Shown here one piece after another: positions 54,284 through 64,000 of a stretch of 64,000 nucleotides of DNA. Source of the stretch: Dendrolimus kikuchii (Eukaryota > Arthropoda > Insecta > Lepidoptera > Lasiocampidae). The position numbers and the translations under genes were made by a program. The notes beneath the pieces were generated by a model, which ran no database searches, was not told where the DNA came from, and saw nothing but the letters and a program-made list of their open reading frames with translations. Every line of letters starts with the position of its first letter. Positions within the stretch are counted from its first letter, which is position 1. The stretch spans positions 878,001-942,000 of the forward strand of contig CM034389.1 of assembly GCA_019925095.2 (NCBI GenBank), given 5' to 3'.

Positions 54284-54495
54284 ATTGCAGGAGTGCAGCA
54301 GACAGGCAGACGGCACACTTGATGGAAAGCGGTTACCATCGCCTATAGACATTTGCAACACCAAAGGTGCTACAAATGCGCTGCTGCTCTCATAAGGGAG
54401 ACTGGAACCTGGTCACTAATGCCGGAACACAACTCAAGGTTGTTATGGCGACATACTTTAGACCAGGGGTGGTAGCCATCCAGTCGGGCAAATGC
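54284..54495 (-). mobile_element. Repeat-A SINE, truncated
   Basis: aattgcaggagtgcagcag to cagtcgggcaaatgc; truncated ~20 bases short of the usual short-form boundary. Confidence 0.75.
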
Positions 54496-54497
54496 TA

Positions 54498-55029
54498 TAT
54501 ATAAATAAAACTATATACAAATAACTTATTTCTAAACCTATTATTATTAATATATATTATCTAAAACATCTTGAAGCCAGTGCAAAGTAAAACATAAAGA
54601 TTACTATATTTTGAAAATTACTAAGCACCGACTTTAAGATGTTTTAGATAATATATATTAATAATAATAGCTTTAGAAATAAGTTATTTTATACTTTTTA
54701 GTTTTTTAATTGTTGAAGTCGGTTTCTTTATTTTATTTGTTACTTTCTAGTGTCTAGTTATGTATGGGTAGACCTACGAAAGGTGCCGCGCTCCTTAAAA
54801 AATATAGGTCCCAAGAAATGGGAACAAAAAAATGTTCGTAAAATGAAAACTACTGGGCCAAACTATGTTAAATTTTTAGGGAACCAAATGGCAACTATTC
54901 CGCATCAAACTAAACAAGAATCACGTAAATCGGATCATAAATCTCAGCGTAATCGGTGTACATATGGAACGGAATGGAAAATTTGTCATAAAAAATGTTT
55001 ATAAAATGAAAATTACTACTAAATTTTTA
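54498..55029. repeat. MITE-like repeat, truncated
   Basis: An AT-rich inverted repeat (about 54512-54575 with 54620-54690) then one copy of the half seen at 41156-41792; it ends inside the second half. Confidence 0.6.
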
Positions 55030-55906
55030 GGGGGCAGAGAGCATCCCCCTGACCGGTCCGCCGGAGTGGACCTACTCTCCGCGCCCCGCATACCGCCGAC
55101 GCACGTAGCTAGCACAATTAGCAGCTAAGCGTCGGACGGTACGCGGGATATAGGAGCGACTTTGGAGGCAAAAATTGTTAATTCTTCACAATTCTCATTG
55201 ACGACTTACCACTCTCTCTCTCGACTCTCTCGCACAATTTGTAATTACGCACTTCTTTATGTATATTTCGATTCATGTAAATAGTTTAATAATAATCATA
55301 CAGTCCATTATATCGAGATTAATTTCCAAACAAGAATCAACTGCCACCAATAACTACACACTTAGACACTTAGACGTCATTTGTCTCTATAGATCAGCAA
55401 ATAGATTAAGAAATATTTTTGCACTGAGGGTATTTGTTACACATTTTAAACCCGTAGGCGATTTCAATCTCCTGCCCTTTGTTTCAGATATTTTTCTTTT
55501 TTGGATAAATTAAGATTGTTTCGGTTTTTCTGATAACATTCCTAATTTATGTTATCTCTGATCTGCGTGGCTTGCGAGCCTTGCCTTGATTGGAACCATT
55601 TTCATTTCGAAGAGTTTAATCTTAAATATTACGCATAATATTTTACAGAAGCATTTTTGTTGCTTGTTTTTTGTCTACGCCTGTATTTTATTTATGATTA
55701 GGATATACTACTAGGGTACCACGAAAAATTCCCGCGGGAGTCCCGGCACGCAGAGTATCGTACCATTTAAAAAATAATGTAAATTATCATTTAAATGCAA
55801 ACTGCATCGGAATAAGCTAATTTTATTACGTAAAATATTGCTATCGATCATTGAAAAAAAAAATTAGATTTTTTTTACAATTTTATCTGTTTTGGTGTAC
55901 CTTAAG
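55030..55906. other. Unassigned stretch with a GC-rich start
   Basis: 55030-55150 is GC-rich and could be an LTR or promoter-like piece; the rest is AT-rich. The phrase cccgcgggagtcccgg (55731) recurs at 56443 with its context, so a dispersed repeat is present. Confidence 0.3.
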
Positions 55907-56193
55907 AATACAACTTCCTGCGGCCGGGCGGCCTGTCGTAATTTTAATACAAAACCACTTATAGCTAGGTGGTAGAGTGTATGCCCGGCTGAATGGCGAC
56001 CATCCCTGGTGTTGTGTATGCCGCCATAACATGCATGTGCAGTGTTCCGGCCTTAGTGACCAGGTTCCAGTATCCCTTAATATAGCAGCAGCGCGTATCT
56101 AGTGCCATGTGTGTTGCAAATTTTCATTTTCGATGGTGCCTGGGTTCCATCAAGTGGGCCACCTGCCTGTCTGCTGAACTCCTGCAATAAAAA
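55907..56193 (+). mobile_element. Repeat-A SINE, diverged or mosaic
   Basis: aatacaacttcctgcggccg to aactcctgcaataaaaaaat, with many differences, e.g. a rewritten 55941-55965 segment. Confidence 0.65.
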
Positions 56194-56619
56194 AATAAAA
56201 AACAATCAGTCAATTTCAAATAATTCCCAAACAAATTTCCAAGGCATTCCCGGAATAAAAAGTAGCGAAGATTTTAAAAAATAGTCTCAGATCGGATTGG
56301 GTAGATATCGGCTCTGTAGTTGTTAAGTGAATCCCGAACAAATAGACAAACCGACAAACAGATCTAAAAAATTGCATCGTGTTGACACTGACATTACTTG
56401 CATAATACTTTAGATATATACTACTAGGGTACCTTCTCAAAATTTCCGTGGGAGTCCCGGGACGCAGCATTTAAAAAATAATGTAAGCTAGCATTTAAAT
56501 GGAAACTACATCAGAATAAGCTAATTTTATTACATAAAATACAAGATGGATGGGTACAAATGTAAAGACAGACCAAAAAAGAGATGGATGAATCGTGTAA
56601 AAGATGATATAATGATCTT

Positions 56620-56933
56620 TATCCGTGCAGGAACAGAGAAAGAATACAATTTCCTGCGGCCGGGCGGCCTGTCGTAAGAGGCGACTTAACAACCCACAGC
56701 CAGATGGTAGGGCATTTGTCCGGCTGGATGGCTACCACCCCTGGTGTAGAGTATGTTGCCATAATAACCTTGAGTTGTGTTCCGGCATTAGTGACCAGGT
56801 TCCAGTCTCCCTTAAGAGAGCAGCAGCGCATTTGTAGCACCTTTGGTGTTGCAAATGTCCATAGGCGATGGTAACCGCTTTCCATCAAGTGGGCCGTCTG
56901 CCTGTTTGCTGAACTCCTGCAATAAAAAAAAGG
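56620..56933 (+). mobile_element. Repeat-A SINE, full long form
   Basis: ttatccgtgcaggaacag to aactcctgcaataaaaaaaa. Confidence 0.85.
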
Positions 56934-57276
56934 TCCATGCCAGAAAACAAATAGTTAATACGTATTATTAAACCCTATATCCCTTTGCAACCCCTTTACG
57001 CAACTTTAATCTGGTTATTACAGAGTACAACAGCCATAAAACTTAATATTTAGACAATATCATGTTAGCAACGTAAGCTTCGCCAGCTTATATCTTCACT
57101 CCATACTTTAAACGGCAATACTTTCTTATGAAAAAATGAATTTGGTAAGTACTCGGCAGTACACGCACAGTGAAGGGTTTTATTTAGCTGACTAAGGTCA
57201 TCTATGTTTATTATGTTTAAATAGTTGCATATTATCACCATATCTTGTATATGTATATAACTTATGTGTATTTATT

Positions 57277-57440
57277 GTTGTGTTCCGGCATTAGTGACCA
57301 GGTTTCAGTGATCCTTAAGAGAGCAGCAGCGCATTTGTAGCACCTTTGGTGTTGCAAATGTTCATAGGCGATGGTAACCGCTTTCCATTAAGTGGACCGT
57401 CTGCCTGTCTGCTGAATTCCTGCAATAAATAAAAAAAAAG
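57277..57440 (+). mobile_element. Repeat-A SINE, 5'-truncated
   Basis: ttgtgttccggcattagtga to aattcctgcaataaataaaa. Confidence 0.75.
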
Positions 57441-57475
57441 AAACCACCGTCGCCACTCCTAATCAGAATATTCTT

Positions 57476-57602
57476 GCCACGGGTTGTCTGGAAGAGATCG
57501 CTTTTTAGCGATAAGACCGCCCTTTTTACCCAACTAAACTGATACTAGTTCGTAAGTTTTTCTGTAATGGTGTACAATAAACTGTTATCTATCTATCTAT
57601 CT
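57476..57602 (+). repeat. LINE 3' tail with (atct)n end
   Basis: gggttgtctggaagagatcg to gtacaataaactgttatc(tatc)n: a polyadenylation-like signal then a microsatellite, typical of a LINE 3' UTR. No coding part. Confidence 0.6.
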
Positions 57603-57712
57603 GTGTTCGTTATTTGGGTACGCAATTAAAAAACCAATGAAACGATGAGACCATTGTATTAGAAACTAGACAACTCTTGTCCAAACCAACCTTCCTTGAA
57701 AATATATTTAAA

Positions 57713-58282
57713 GTTCCATCCATCATCATGAAGATCAGATGGTCTGATAGAGAGCGAAATACCGAAGTTCTTCGGCGAACCAATGTTGGTGGCATTAAAG
57801 ACTACTTAATGCGTCGACAGCTTCGGTGGTGCGGTCACGTATCTCGTATGGCGGAGGAGAGAGTGGTAAAGCGCATCTTCTTTTCTGAACTGGAGGAAGG
57901 AAAGCGGAATCATGGCGGTCCCCTCCTCCGGTACAAGGATGTCCAAAAGCGACACATGAAAAGATGCAATATAGAGCCCTCTCGATGGGAAAGTTTGGCA
58001 GCATAGCGGCCAGAATAGCGCAGGATGGTGAACAGCCAAGTACGCGAGTCCGAGGTTCAGCGTATAGCTGACCTTGACACTAAACGCGACCAGTTAAAGG
58101 CTCGCCCACCTGCTGCCATTATATACAATTATGACAACGGCGTACTCACGTGCCCTCAGTGTGCACGGAGTTTCGCCGCCGCATCTTCGCGCGCACCAGC
58201 TCCAATTATCCGACTAGGGGTCAAAGTGGTCGCCATGGCCGAAAACGGTCGGAACGATCATCATCAAAATTCCATAATCTAA
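57713..58282 (+). pseudogene. LINE ORF2 C-terminal fragment with stops
   Basis: [32 protein letters not shown], then [14 protein letters not shown] and a CPQC cysteine pair: the classic C-terminus of endonuclease/RT LINEs. Two TAG codons at 58003-58005 and 58015-58017 interrupt it before the frame resumes to 58282. Confidence 0.75.
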
Positions 58283-59038
58283 CGAACTTTTTTTACAAAA
58301 AAGATATATTGTACTCGTCTAAATAAATCGTTTGTAGACGAATAATAGTACAAGTTGTTCATTTTTACGATATATTATATTTACGGTAGGAAATTTTATT
58401 TTATTATGTTCAATTAAAATAGTAAATTAATGTTTAAAAACATTAATACCATAAGCCAATTAAACTATGTACCATGTGACAGGCATGGTAATGCTGTGCA
58501 AAGTATTAACCAGCCTTCTGGTCATGGGTGGCATTACAGAGTTTTCTACTTTCTTTCTAGAAACTTTATAACCTTCAATCTGTTCAATATAAAATGCCTT
58601 GTATTTCATAAATTATAGAAGAGGATAGACATTCATCTCGACTTTAAAATTTTAATCAAACACTCATTAAAAGAAAGCGTTATTTTTTTAAAGACTTATC
58701 TAAATATATCTTAAACGACTCTATACGTTAAAAATATTTCAGTTGTATGTGTACTCATCCACCCACACATGTTTTCACTATTTTATTACATCACTGTGCA
58801 ATAGAAATACACACTTGCCCAATTTAATCCGTATAAACTCGGTCATTATTTATAAAAATAAGTAGATATGGATCGATATGACAATGGTATAATGGTTCCA
58901 TTTTTGCCAAAATCGTTCCGATAATTTAAAATGAAAAAAATATTGTGTCGACATTTATAAACATTTCTTGTAAAAAAATATATATAACACTAAAAATAAC
59001 TAATAATTATGAAAAGTGATAGATAAAAAATTTGCCCC
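58283..59038. other. Unassigned AT-rich stretch
   Basis: Nothing recognised between two LINE fragments. Confidence 0.3.
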
Positions 59039-59416
59039 AAACCACTGACACTCGAACGAAGACGAATGCTTTGCATAGCCTGGACACAGTTCCGAACCAA
59101 CGTCTCAATCCTCGAAGAACTCGACATAAAACAACGTCTCTCTTCCATCGTTCAAGGTCGTATTCTCACTTTCTTTGGACATATTACACGACGAGAGGAC
59201 ACGTCGGTGGAGCGACTAGTAGTTCAGGGTAAAATGGAAGGTACGAGGGCGCGCGGTATATCACCAATGCGCTGGACCGACCAAGTCAAAACCGCACTAA
59301 ATGGTCCACTACACGAATGCACGAGGAAAGCTACAGTACGAGAGGAATGGCGACGAATTGTGAAGGTTGCCACCACCCCTATCATGAGGACTACGACCAC
59401 TCTGCCAAGAGTGTGA
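59039..59416 (+). pseudogene. LINE ORF2 C-terminal fragment
   Basis: TLERRRMLCIAWTQFRTNVSILEELDI, GRILTFFGHITRRE, SPMRWTDQVKTA and REEWRRIVK match the LINE C-terminal motif series. Intact to TGA at 59416, truncated at its 5' end. Confidence 0.7.
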
Positions 59417-60088
59417 CGACGGAGAAGAAGAAGAACTGTCACTCATTATAAAAGTTCCCAAAACCTGGTAGCGTTACCGCGTTGAATATTAACTACATTT
59501 ATTCTTTGACCGAAATATAGGCCAGCCGTTTAATATGTGTCTTCAATTCAATCAGCTGTCTTGCAAGCGTTTAGTAAGACGTCTTGATAAAGTTTTAGAG
59601 CGTCATGCAATATGACTTTAGGGTTCCGACTCCAAACGCTCCAAAAACGTAACCATTTCCAAAGTAACGTATATGCGGCTACTTCTCGGACTGCAGCAGA
59701 ATGGGCCATAGCCCGCGTACTTGGAACATAGGACGCTAGATTGCTACTACTAATAGGGGGCGGCCCATTTATCTTCTAAGGTACTAACGTTATTTCCTCT
59801 TAAACCATACTTTCAAATTGTACGTATTTTAATTGGTAATATATTGATTAATATATTATATTGATTATTGCTATTATTAATATTGTATAGCTATTGTTGT
59901 TGCTATACACATATTAATAATGTGTATATTTGGATATATATAATATTAATATGTGTTATTGTCTAGTTTCTTTTTCTTTTTCTTAATTATATATGTATTG
60001 TGTAATATCTATGTATCCTATTAATTACATGTATTTGATTTGCACACCACCGTCATACACTCTCGATTCCTTTCACACAATCCACAGC
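59417..60088. other. Unassigned AT-rich stretch
   Basis: Contains a tattaata-rich segment (59830-59960); nothing else. Confidence 0.3.
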
Positions 60089-60718
60089 CCGGGTTGTCTG
60101 GAAGAGATCGCTCTAAAGCGATAAGGCCGCCCTTGGTTCCTGCCTTGACACGATATGACTGTAAATAATTTACTTTTCAACACACTTGCTCATAAAGTGG
60201 CTCTATGGTCACCGCAATTAGGCACAGAATGACACCCATTATCAAACTGTGAGTAAAAAACATTATAACTCACTAGTGAGTTATAGACTTTTTTTTAAAT
60301 TCTATTGGTTGAGTTTCTTTGTTCTTAAAAAAGTTTTTATTAAAAAAAAAAAGATCGTGTTCTATAGAACAAATAAATTAATGTTCCTATTGCTTGCTCA
60401 TTTCATGCAACTTCTTATTTAAATAGATAATTTTACCCCGTACGTGTTTAATAAATAAAACTTTCACTCATATGTAACTTTTTTTATCTACTAAATAAAA
60501 TGAGTTTTTGTTGTTATTTTATTCACAAGTGTGTTGAAAAACGTCGTATGATACACGTGTGTATTGATGATTACCGTCCTCGGCTCTATTAAGACCCTCG
60601 CCTACGGCTCGAGTCTCAATGGCGCCTCGGCGGTAATCACCAATGTTACACACTAGTACCATAATGTACTATTATATGTATGTGGTGGACAATAAAGTAT
60701 TTTCTATCTATCTATCTA
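60089..60718 (+). repeat. LINE 3' tail split by an inverted repeat arm
   Basis: Head at 60089-60171, continuation and (tatc)n tail at about 60676-60718; the left arm of the foldback lies in between. Confidence 0.55.
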
Positions 60719-61445
60719 TCATACTTTTGATTTTGAGATTATACAATTATAACTTTTAGAAGGTATTGTCGTATGTGTTTGCTCACCTCCGACCCAAAGG
60801 GTATTAACCGTTGAAATATCACCTGTATTGTTCACAAAATAAAGGTTATTTATGATGACAGCTCACACCACACTAGATAATGCTTTTAATATGTAATTCG
60901 GGAACTAGTTTTCTGGAACATTCTTTACGAAACTATATTGCATAATAGTACATTATGGTACTAGCGTGTAACATTGGTGATTACCACCGAGGCGCCATTG
61001 AGACTCGAGCCGTAGGCGAGGGTCTTAAGAGAGCCGAGGAAGATAATCATCAATACACACGTGTATCATACGACGTTTTTCAACACGCTTGTGAATAAAA
61101 TAACAACAAAAACTCATTTTATTTAGTAGATAAAAAAAAGTTATATATGAGTGAAAGTTTTATTTATTAAACACGTACGAGTTAAAATTATCTAGTTAAA
61201 TAAGAAGTTGCATGAAATGAGCAAGCAATAGGAACATTAATTTATTTGTTCTATAGAACACGATCTTTTTTTTTTAATAAAAACTTTTTTAAGAACAAAG
61301 CAACTCAACCAATAAAATTTAAAAAAAAATCTATAACTCACTGGTGAGTTATAATGTTTTTTACTCACAGTTTGATAATGGGTGTCATTCTGTGCCTAAT
61401 TGCGGTGACCATAGAGCCACTTTATGAGCAAGTGTGTTGAAAAGT
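60172..61445. mobile_element. Large inverted repeat built on a MITE family
   Basis: Arms 60172-60674 and 60944-61445 are near-identical inverted copies. The outer ~370 bases of each (60174-60540 and 61077-61443) have their own ends TTTTCAACACACTTG/CAAGTGTGTTGAAAA. The inner ~130 bases carry a GC-rich palindromic stretch (gattaccg...cggtaatc). It interrupts a LINE 3' tail (60089-60171, 60676-60718). Confidence 0.8.
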
Positions 61446-61557
61446 ATATTATTCTAGAATTTAGTCTTTTATGACACGGAAAAAGGACTCTTACAAGAAA
61501 AGTATCATACTTTTAACAAGTTATGGATTTTTTAAATGATTATTTTCAAATATATAT

Positions 61558-62188
61558 TGTTACAACTTAGCCCCCAACAAAGACAAATTCCACGTACAGA
61601 TCTATAAAAGCACATTTTATTACCTGTCGGCATTTGAACTAGTTGTAATCCTTTTATGATCGTCTTCTTTTGTTCACTTATTTATTGGCATACGTTTCTA
61701 GAGAACAGCCTATTGTTCTACTGTACTCATTTACGGCCGCTTGCAGGCTGCATCATTAGCCAGGTGCTGCGGATTACAATTACAAGCCAATTCTAGGAAA
61801 TTATGTCGACATAATGTTTCTTAAGTTTTCGCGACTTGTATACATAATAAAACTACGTTTTAACGTTTTTAAGCGCGTTAATTTTATTTGATTTTGGTTT
61901 TTGATGTTGCCGGGCGGGCACGTTTGCATTAATGAAGTATAAAACGACGGCCTGATGGAGAGAGGAGTCAGTTGAGCTACAACTACGATACGGGCGTGAC
62001 GTGTGTACATTCGGGAATCTAATAGTAACGGATTTTGCACGTTTTATAGAATTACGACCTTGTGCATTACGTGTGGATTTGTCGTGTTCGTTTGTATTTG
62101 TACCTGTGTTATACGTGTTTGTATAGTTCTAATAAGCTCTATAATAATTCTAAAGGCATTTTAATTCGAGTACCGCTAACTCGTAACA
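61558..62188 (+). mobile_element. Solo LTR (ATAT-target family) with Penelope fragment inside
   Basis: TGTTACAACTTAG to CTCGTAACA, atat on both sides. Longer than its relatives because of the insertion near 61815-61908. Confidence 0.8.
61815..61908 (-). mobile_element. Short Penelope terminal fragment inside a solo LTR
   Basis: About 90 bases from taatgtttcttaagttttcg to gattttggttttt, inserted in the solo LTR at 61558-62188. Confidence 0.65.
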
Positions 62189-62360
62189 ATATCTATTCTT
62201 TGTTTGTTGTTATTCTCACTTTAAATAATGTTAGAGTCTAGAATTTTGTTAGGCATAAATATTTATTAGTTTTTTTCATCTGTAAAGGCGAAGTTACTGC
62301 TTCGCACTGTAGCAATTCAGGAATGAATGAATTATAAATAATGAGCACTATAAAATATAT

Positions 62361-62849
62361 TGTTACAACTCAGATCCCGACAAACACAAAACCCACCGGC
62401 ATATCTGAAACAAAGCATATTTATTACCCGTCGGCATTTGAACTAATAACATTTAAACTCTTTTATGGCCGTCTTCTGTTTACTTTGTTTTTAAAATGTG
62501 TGATTAGAAAACAGCCCATTGTTGTATTGTAATCTTATACGGCAGTCATTAGCCAGGTGTGTCGGATTAAGTCAACTTAGATACGGGGATATTGCAGTTG
62601 CGCAGTATAAAACGATGACTTGATGGAGGGGGAACCAGTCAAGCGAGAACCACGAGCAAAGCGAGGCGTGTGTACTACAATCGTGAATCTAATAAGTGAC
62701 GGACTTTGCGCGTTTTATTGAATTACGACCTTCTGCATTACGTTTGGACTTGTTGTGTTCGGTTATATTTGTACCTGTGTTTGTATAGTTCTAATAAACT
62801 TTACAGTAATTCTAACGGCATTTTAATTCGAGTCTCGCGACTCATAACA
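62361..62849 (+). mobile_element. Solo LTR (ATAT-target family)
   Basis: TGTTACAACTCAG to CTCATAACA; atat on the left, acat on the right where a LINE tail begins. Confidence 0.8.
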
Positions 62850-63095
62850 ACATACATACATACATAACTTCACGCCAGTTCCCTTGCGGGGTAGGCACGA
62901 ACAACAGGGCGCCATTCAGGCTTATTCTTACACACCTCACTTGCTTCTTTGACATTTATAGCTCTTGTCATGCACGCTCGTCTGTTCTTAAGGCTCCTGA
63001 CATCACCTTCTGCTAGTACACGATCAATTTGATCATGGAAGTTGTGTCGTGGCCTTCCACGACTACTGCATCCATCCACTTTTGCATTTTATAGA
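62850..63095 (-). pseudogene. RTE-like LINE 3' end
   Basis: Same segment and tail, abutting the right end of a solo LTR. Confidence 0.75.
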
Positions 63096-63347
63096 CTTAA
63101 GAATGATATAGATAAATAGACAAATTGTAGTTTTTTGTTCTGCGTTATATTGTATTATTTAATTCTTTTTTTAAAATTTTATATCTAATTTTCCAATATT
63201 GCATCAAATTTATTATAATTTTCTTATAGTTGTATGAGCCAAATGCGTAACAAGCATTATTTTTTTAGTAGAAACTTAGTTGATATATGTATTAAGTTAC
63301 GTGTTTTATATTGTAAGAATTATAATTGTTGTATGTTTCCCATATAA

Positions 63348-63580
63348 TTTTTTTTATGCAGGAGTTCAGCAGACAGGCAAACGGCCCACTTGATGGAAAA
63401 GCGGTTACCATCGCCTATGGACATTTGCAACACCAAAGGTGCTACAAGTGCGCTGCTACTCTCTTAACGGAGAGTGGAGCCTGGTCACTAATGCCGGAAC
63501 ACAACGCAAGGTTGTTATGGCGGCATACTCTAGACCAGGGGTGATAGCCATCCAGTCGGGCAATTGCCCTACCACCTGGC
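63348..63580 (-). mobile_element. Repeat-A SINE, short form
   Basis: tttttatgcaggagttcagc to taccacctggc. Confidence 0.8.
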
Positions 63581-63897
63581 AATTAAATAAATATATTTCC
63601 TAATTGTAGGCACGTTGTGAGATTACAATGTTATTTTTAACAAAGTGTAGAAGAGCCATCAGGCAGGCAATTTGTGAAGTCACGCAATTCCGTAATTAAC
63701 AATTGATACGAGCCCGTTTAACGTCCAACAAAGTTCAAGCGACGAGATAGTGGACAAAATTAGCCAATGAATCTATTTCTACAAAAATAATTTGTGTGGT
63801 TCTTTATCTATGTTGTCAGGATACTGTAGCCATTTTGAAAAAAAGGAAAACAGAAGCCTTATGACAGTCATCATCATTCGTCTATCTATAAATATTT

Positions 63898-64000
63898 CAT
63901 CCGTGCAGGAACGGAGAAAGAATACAATTTGCTGCGGCCGGGCGGCTTGTCGTAAGAGGCGACTTAACAACCCACAGCCAGGTGGTAGGGCATTTGTCCG
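63898..64000 (+). mobile_element. Repeat-A SINE, runs off the window
   Basis: catccgtgcaggaacggaga to gtagggcatttgtccg at the last base. Confidence 0.8.

Noticed and set aside
5191..64000. CRISPR array, rRNA, bacterial operon or promoter signals
   Set aside because: The sequence is clearly insect nuclear DNA; the tandem repeats have no spacer architecture and no rRNA is seen.

Overview
This is eukaryotic, insect DNA, most likely a moth or butterfly. It is AT-rich, has almost no host coding sequence, and is packed with repeat classes typical of Lepidoptera: Helitron-like elements ending in CTAG, tRNA-derived SINEs, RTE/CR1/Jockey-like LINE tails, MITEs, Ty3/Gypsy LTR elements, solo LTRs and a Penelope-like element. 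Species and copy numbers outside the window cannot be judged from here. The only host gene I can support is on the plus strand. A signal-peptide exon (coding 3344-3389, donor GTAAGT at 3390) and an immunoglobulin-domain exon (50916-51087) join in phase and together look like the N-terminus of a Dscam-family cell-adhesion receptor. Nearly everything else lies in the roughly 47.5-kb intron between them, or in the next intron, which runs past the right edge. 

Layout: 0.3-3.2 kb, LINE tails, a tandem Helitron-like array split by a SINE, and a MITE-like repeat; 3.3-5.8 kb, Dscam exon 1, then SINE copies and a Helitron>TIR-element>SINE nest; 5.9-7.3 kb, a foldback Penelope-like element with a GIY-YIG endonuclease fragment; 7.6-8.7 kb, a 26-bp minisatellite; 9-13.4 kb, Helitron-like element, solo LTR, SINEs and a LINE fragment; 13.45-22.05 kb, an endogenous retrovirus with open gag, pol and env; 22-25 kb, truncated Helitron composite and LINE RT fragment; 25.2-29.3 kb, a minus-strand CsRn1/Kabuki-type Ty3/Gypsy element with intact pol and truncated gag; 29.5-34 kb, Helitrons and long foldback elements; 34-50.5 kb, SINEs, minisatellite, solo LTRs, Helitron composites and LINE pieces; 50.9-51.1 kb, Dscam Ig exon; 51.5-64 kb, more SINEs, LINE tails, a large inverted repeat and two solo LTRs. 

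The endogenous retrovirus is the most complete system. It has LTRs that differ at one visible position over 292 bp, a tRNA-Leu-type primer site, gag with two CCHC knuckles, a UUUUUUA slippery site leading into an unbroken pol, and an env related to baculovirus F proteins. A leader donor and an acceptor inside the 3' end of pol are in matching phase and would supply the missing env start by splicing. It sits in sense orientation in the Dscam-like intron.
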